Shown here: in pieces, positions 60,911-64,000 of the stretch
Position numbering within the stretch: position 1 is the stretch's first letter
Layout of the letters: each line of letters opens with the position of its first letter
NCBI GenBank assembly: GCA_023374045.1
Contig: JAIOTZ010000140.1
Location: 1-64,000 of the forward strand
Reading direction: 5' to 3'
Source of the DNA: Limonium bicolor
Taxonomy: Eukaryota; Streptophyta; Magnoliopsida; Caryophyllales; Plumbaginaceae
DNA: 64,000 nt
Made by a program: the position numbers and the translations under genes
The notes under the pieces: model-generated
Database searches by the model: none
The model's input: only the letters and a program-made list of their open reading frames with translations
What the model was told of the DNA's origin: nothing

Positions 60911-61898
60911 GTAATTCTAAACCATGTGAACCTGTTATTGAGCAATGGATGATGTGAATGAGTGCTTGCATGCCTTGATTGCCTAGTTGCATAGGAAAGA
61001 ATTAGTAAGACTCACTAGAAAAATTTAAAACACGTAGGAAGCTATAAGATATGCTTTCCTATCCCCTCACCGCCCTCCCTGGAAGAAACCATTATCAAAG
61101 TGCAAGAACCAGGGAACGAACAATGTAAGGTTATCCAACCAGGTTTGATATTACTCAAAGGATACCTAACACCGGAGACACAAATTGCAATCATCAGAAA
61201 GTGTCAAGAATTGGGAGCGGGACCAGGAGGGTTCTACACTCCAGAATTTCCAGGAGGATCAAAAATGAAGCTGAAAATGATGTGCTTAGGAAAGGATTGG
61301 AATCCTTACACAAAAACCTACCAAATACAAGAAATGGAGATGGAGCACAAGTACCAAAAATCCCAGAAGAATTTTTACCAAATTGTGGAACAACAGTTAT
61401 ACAGCTCAAGCACTAGAAGAAGATCCAGTTCCCAACTTAAGGGCTGATCTATGTATCATCAACTTCTATGAAGAAGGAGGCCGTTTAGGACTACACCAGG
61501 ACAATGATGAAACAAAAGGTCCCTTGAACAGGGAATACCAGTATTATCTTTGTCAATTGGAGATGACGCAGAGTTCCTTTATGGCGAGCAGAAGCGTGTG
61601 GACCTTGCAAAGAAAATAATATTGAGTTCAGGAGATGTTTTGATAATGGGTGGAAAGTCAAGGTTGCTATACCATGGAATTAAAAGGATTAAGCTAAACA
61701 CAGCACCTTCGACAGTGATAAACACCACTCACATGAGACCAGGAAGATTAAGTTTAACCTTTAGAAAGTACTAGTGTTGTAATTGTTTTTGGACTTCAGA
61801 AAGGAGATCATCTCATCAATGAAGCATTATTGTTTGTGAAAGTGAATGTCTTTAGACCCCATCATGTATCAAAGTACTTACTCAGATTCTGTTATTAG
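60911..61898 (+). other. Putative intron 3 (988 bp) enclosing the AlkB-like region
   Basis: Donor AATCCAG|GTAATT and acceptor TTCTGTTATTAG|GTTGTG, with CTTACTCAG-like branch sequence upstream. Joining 60910 to 61899 completes a Gly codon and continues in the protease frame ([15 protein letters not shown]), so gag and protease become one open frame. Unspliced RNA would stop Gag at 60957. Confidence 0.6.
61017..61774 (+). CDS. AlkB-like Fe(II)/2-oxoglutarate dioxygenase domain inside the retrotransposon
   Basis: Open in segments from after a stop at 61016 to TAG at 61772-61774, about 250 residues. Ordered AlkB hallmarks are visible: an N-terminal PGLILLKGYLT segment, MMCLGKDWNP, CIINFYEEGGRLGLHQDNDE with the metal-binding His (61494-61496) and Asp (61500-61502), SLSIGDDAEFLYG, SGDVLIMGGKSRLLYHGI with the distal His (61673-61675), and RLSLTFRK with the two 2-oxoglutarate/metal-site arginines (61745-61747, 61763-61765). 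This is the 2OG-FeII_Oxy_2 family, which oxidatively removes methyl groups from nucleic acid bases. Three one-base contractions near 61327, 61383 and 61530 break the frame. It lies between the gag knuckles and the protease, and no ATG is evident in the first segment, so a spliced or fused form is likely. Confidence 0.85.
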
Positions 61899-62420
61899 GT
61901 TGTGCTAAGGAGACGGAAGGTGCCTTAAGTATACTTACTGAGGAGGAGGCCCGCAAGGGCGGCTCGATTCTCACTGGTACCTTTCCGGTTAATGGAGTGG
62001 ATGCATTAGTACTGTTCGACTCCGGAGCCTCACATACTTTCGTTTCGCCTACGCTTGCGGGGAAGTTGGGGCTAGACGCAGTAGAGTTACCTGATTTTAA
62101 GGTGGCACTCCCGTCTAAGGAGAAGATCAGTTGCACTCGTCTTTATAGAGGAGCCACTATCAGTATTAAGGAGGAATTTCCTATTGACCTTATTGAGTTC
62201 AGAGGTCTAGGATTCGACGTTATAGCCGGGATGGACTGGCTGGGGCGGCACAGAGGCCGCATTCTTTGTGCAGAGCGCAGACTGTTGCTTAAGAGCCCAT
62301 CAGGAGTGACAGTATCTTACCGTCAGAGCCCTAGGGCACCATCGATAAAAGTTATATCTGCTATGTCCATGTACAAGCACGTCAGGAAGCAGAAGGAGGT
62401 ATATCTATGTTATGTTCAGA
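61899..62420 (+). CDS. Chromovirus 3 aspartic protease
   Basis: Begins at the predicted acceptor with [34 protein letters not shown] (catalytic Asp near 62020) and [15 protein letters not shown] define the retropepsin fold. The frame stays open until a contraction near 62418, where it passes into the RT linker. Confidence 0.85.
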
Positions 62421-64000
62421 TGTAGAGCATGACCCTGATTTTGATCCAGCTATGCCAGTGGTGTCGGAATTTCCAGATATTTTTCCAAAGGAACTTCCAG
62501 GCTTACCGCCATCCAGAGAGGTAGAGTTCTCCATCGAATTACTACCAGGTACCGGTCCCATAGCTAAGGCACCGTACCGTATGGCACCAGCAGAGATGGC
62601 TGAGCTGAAGGAGCAGCTGAAAGATTTATTGGACAAGGGATACATACGACCTAGCGTATCTCCTTGGGGAGCACCAGTCTATTTGTGAAGAAGAAGGATG
62701 GAAGCCTTCGTTTATGTATTGATTACAGAGAGCTTAATGCAGTATCGGTGAAGAACAAATACCACTACCACGGATTGATGATTTGTTTGATCAGTTGAGA
62801 GGAGCAAAAGTGTTTTCGAAGATCGATTTGAGATCAGGCTACCATCAGATACCCATCAGGGAGCAAGACATAGAAAAGACAGCATTCAGAACACGGTATG
62901 GCCACTATGAGTTTACGTTATGCCTTTTGGCTTGTCAAATGCACCTGCAGTCTTCATGGATTTGATGAACAGATTATTCAGAGAGCAGTTGGATAAGACC
63001 GTGGTTGTATTCATCGATGACATCCTCATCTATTCAAAGTCTAAGGAAGAGCATGAGAGTCACCTCGACATGTACTTGAGATCTTAAGGGAGAACCAGCT
63101 TTATGCTAAGTTCTCCAAATGTGAGTTTTGGTTGACAGAGTTTCCTTTTTAGGACATGTTATCTCTGATGCTGGGATCGCAGTGGATCCAGCAAAGATAG
63201 AAGCAGTTCGCACTTGGCCTAGGCCAAAGACCGTTACGGACATCAGGAGTTTCCTTGGTTTAGCAGGATACTACAGAAGGTTTGTCAGAGACTTCTCCAA
63301 AATAGCCAAACCTATGACCAGCTTAATGAAGAAGGACGCACCTTTCACATGGACTACTGAATGTGAGACCTCATTCGAGCTTTGAAGAATGCTTGACATC
63401 AGCACCAGTTTTGACTATACCTGAAGGCACAGAGGGTTATGAAGTTTACTGTGATGCATCAGGCAGGGGATTAGGGTGTGTACTCATGCAGAATGGGAAG
63501 GTAGTCGCCTACGCTTCCCGACAGTTGAAGAAACATGAGGAAATATCCCACACATGACTTGGAGCTTGGAGCTATTGTTTTTGCCTTGAAGATCTGGCGC
63601 CACTACCTGTATGGTGTCCAGATGACCGTATATTCGGATCATAAGAGTTTGAAATATGTATTCACCCAGAAGGAGTTAAACATGAGACAAAGAAGATGGG
63701 TTGAATTTCTTAAGGATTATGACATTGATTTGCAGTACAAGGAAGGGAAAGCTAATGTTGTAGCAGACGCATTGAGTCGACGAGCATATTCTCTTAATGC
63801 CATTGTGGCTAGCTCGAGTCTTATGGACGACATACGCAGAGCACAGCAGAGTGATCAGCGAATGATGGAGATCAGTCAGAAGTTGACTACGGTACATTTG
63901 AGGGTGGAAAGTATGAGTTCCAGTTACATGATGATGGACTCATCAGATTGAAGGGAAGATTGTGTATTCCCAGAGACAGCACAGATATAAAGGAGCATAT
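62407..64000 (+). pseudogene. Chromovirus 3 reverse transcriptase, RNase H and start of integrase, frameshifted, cut by window end
   Basis: Linker [20 protein letters not shown] and [12 protein letters not shown] lead into RT ([23 protein letters not shown], catalytic [12 protein letters not shown]). RNase H follows ([54 protein letters not shown]), then the N-terminal region of integrase. Single-base contractions of doubled bases occur near 62678, 62763, 62925, 63068, 63138, 63385, 63395 and 63540. Otherwise conservation is high, so the copy may be young. Confidence 0.88.

Larger units (their letters stand above)
54511..64000 (+). mobile_element. Chromovirus 3 (Ty3/gypsy) carrying an AlkB-like domain, right end outside the window
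   Basis: 5' LTR 54511-59367, PBS 59372-59383, gag from 59547, an AlkB-like dioxygenase region 61017-61774, protease 61901-62400, RT and RNase H to about 63770, and the start of integrase at the edge. It is inserted in the minus-strand LTR at 52032-54510. Reading frames are interrupted by many single-base contractions and by three intron-like GT..AG segments in or after gag. Confidence 0.88.

Overview
This is nuclear DNA from a flowering plant, probably a eudicot; the species cannot be named from sequence alone. The evidence is a secreted prolamin-like (ECA1-type) Cys-rich gene, a plant L1-type LINE with DUF4283 and zf-RVT domains, a CACTA element with plant-only domains, and chromodomain Ty3/gypsy elements primed by initiator-Met tRNA. 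Almost the whole window is transposable elements. Only one conventional host gene is convincing.

Layout. 1-853: end of a Mutator-like transposase (minus). 1281-3073 and 10443-11672: two copies of a duplicated segment; copy 1 carries a hAT MITE (1932-2470) and copy 2 is the empty site. 3446-3850: the prolamin-like gene. 3974-10035: a full-length LINE (minus) with both ORFs open, inserted just past that gene's poly(A) signal with a 16-bp target duplication. From 11675 rightwards is a nest of LTR retrotransposons. A minus-strand LTR (11675-12578 plus 22391-26638) is split by a complete 9.8-kb CACTA element (12579-22390) with transposase and a second gene ending in a Ulp1-type protease. A second partial minus-strand LTR follows (26639-27699). 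Then come chromovirus 1 (27700-36701), the 3' part of chromovirus 2 (36702-41627), a coding-free LTR element in minus orientation (41628-52031) holding a solo LTR and a 9-bp-TSD foldback MITE, another partial minus LTR (52032-54510), and chromovirus 3 (54511 to the window end).

The most unusual content is in chromovirus 3. Between the gag zinc knuckles and the aspartic protease lies an AlkB-like Fe(II)/2-oxoglutarate dioxygenase domain (61017-61774) with every catalytic residue visible. It sits inside a 988-bp segment with GT..AG ends whose removal joins gag to protease exactly in frame. Two smaller intron-like segments in gag behave the same way. A plausible reading is a retrotransposon that captured an RNA/DNA demethylase gene and uses splicing to choose between a demethylase product and Gag-Pol. 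This is inference: family-wide conservation and transcripts must be checked.

Most reading-frame breaks in chromoviruses 1 and 3 and in the AlkB domain are one-base contractions of short homopolymers. The LINE and most of the CACTA transposase are open over kilobases. This suggests either unpolished long-read errors in high-copy repeats or recent loss of frame, so the elements may be more intact than they look.
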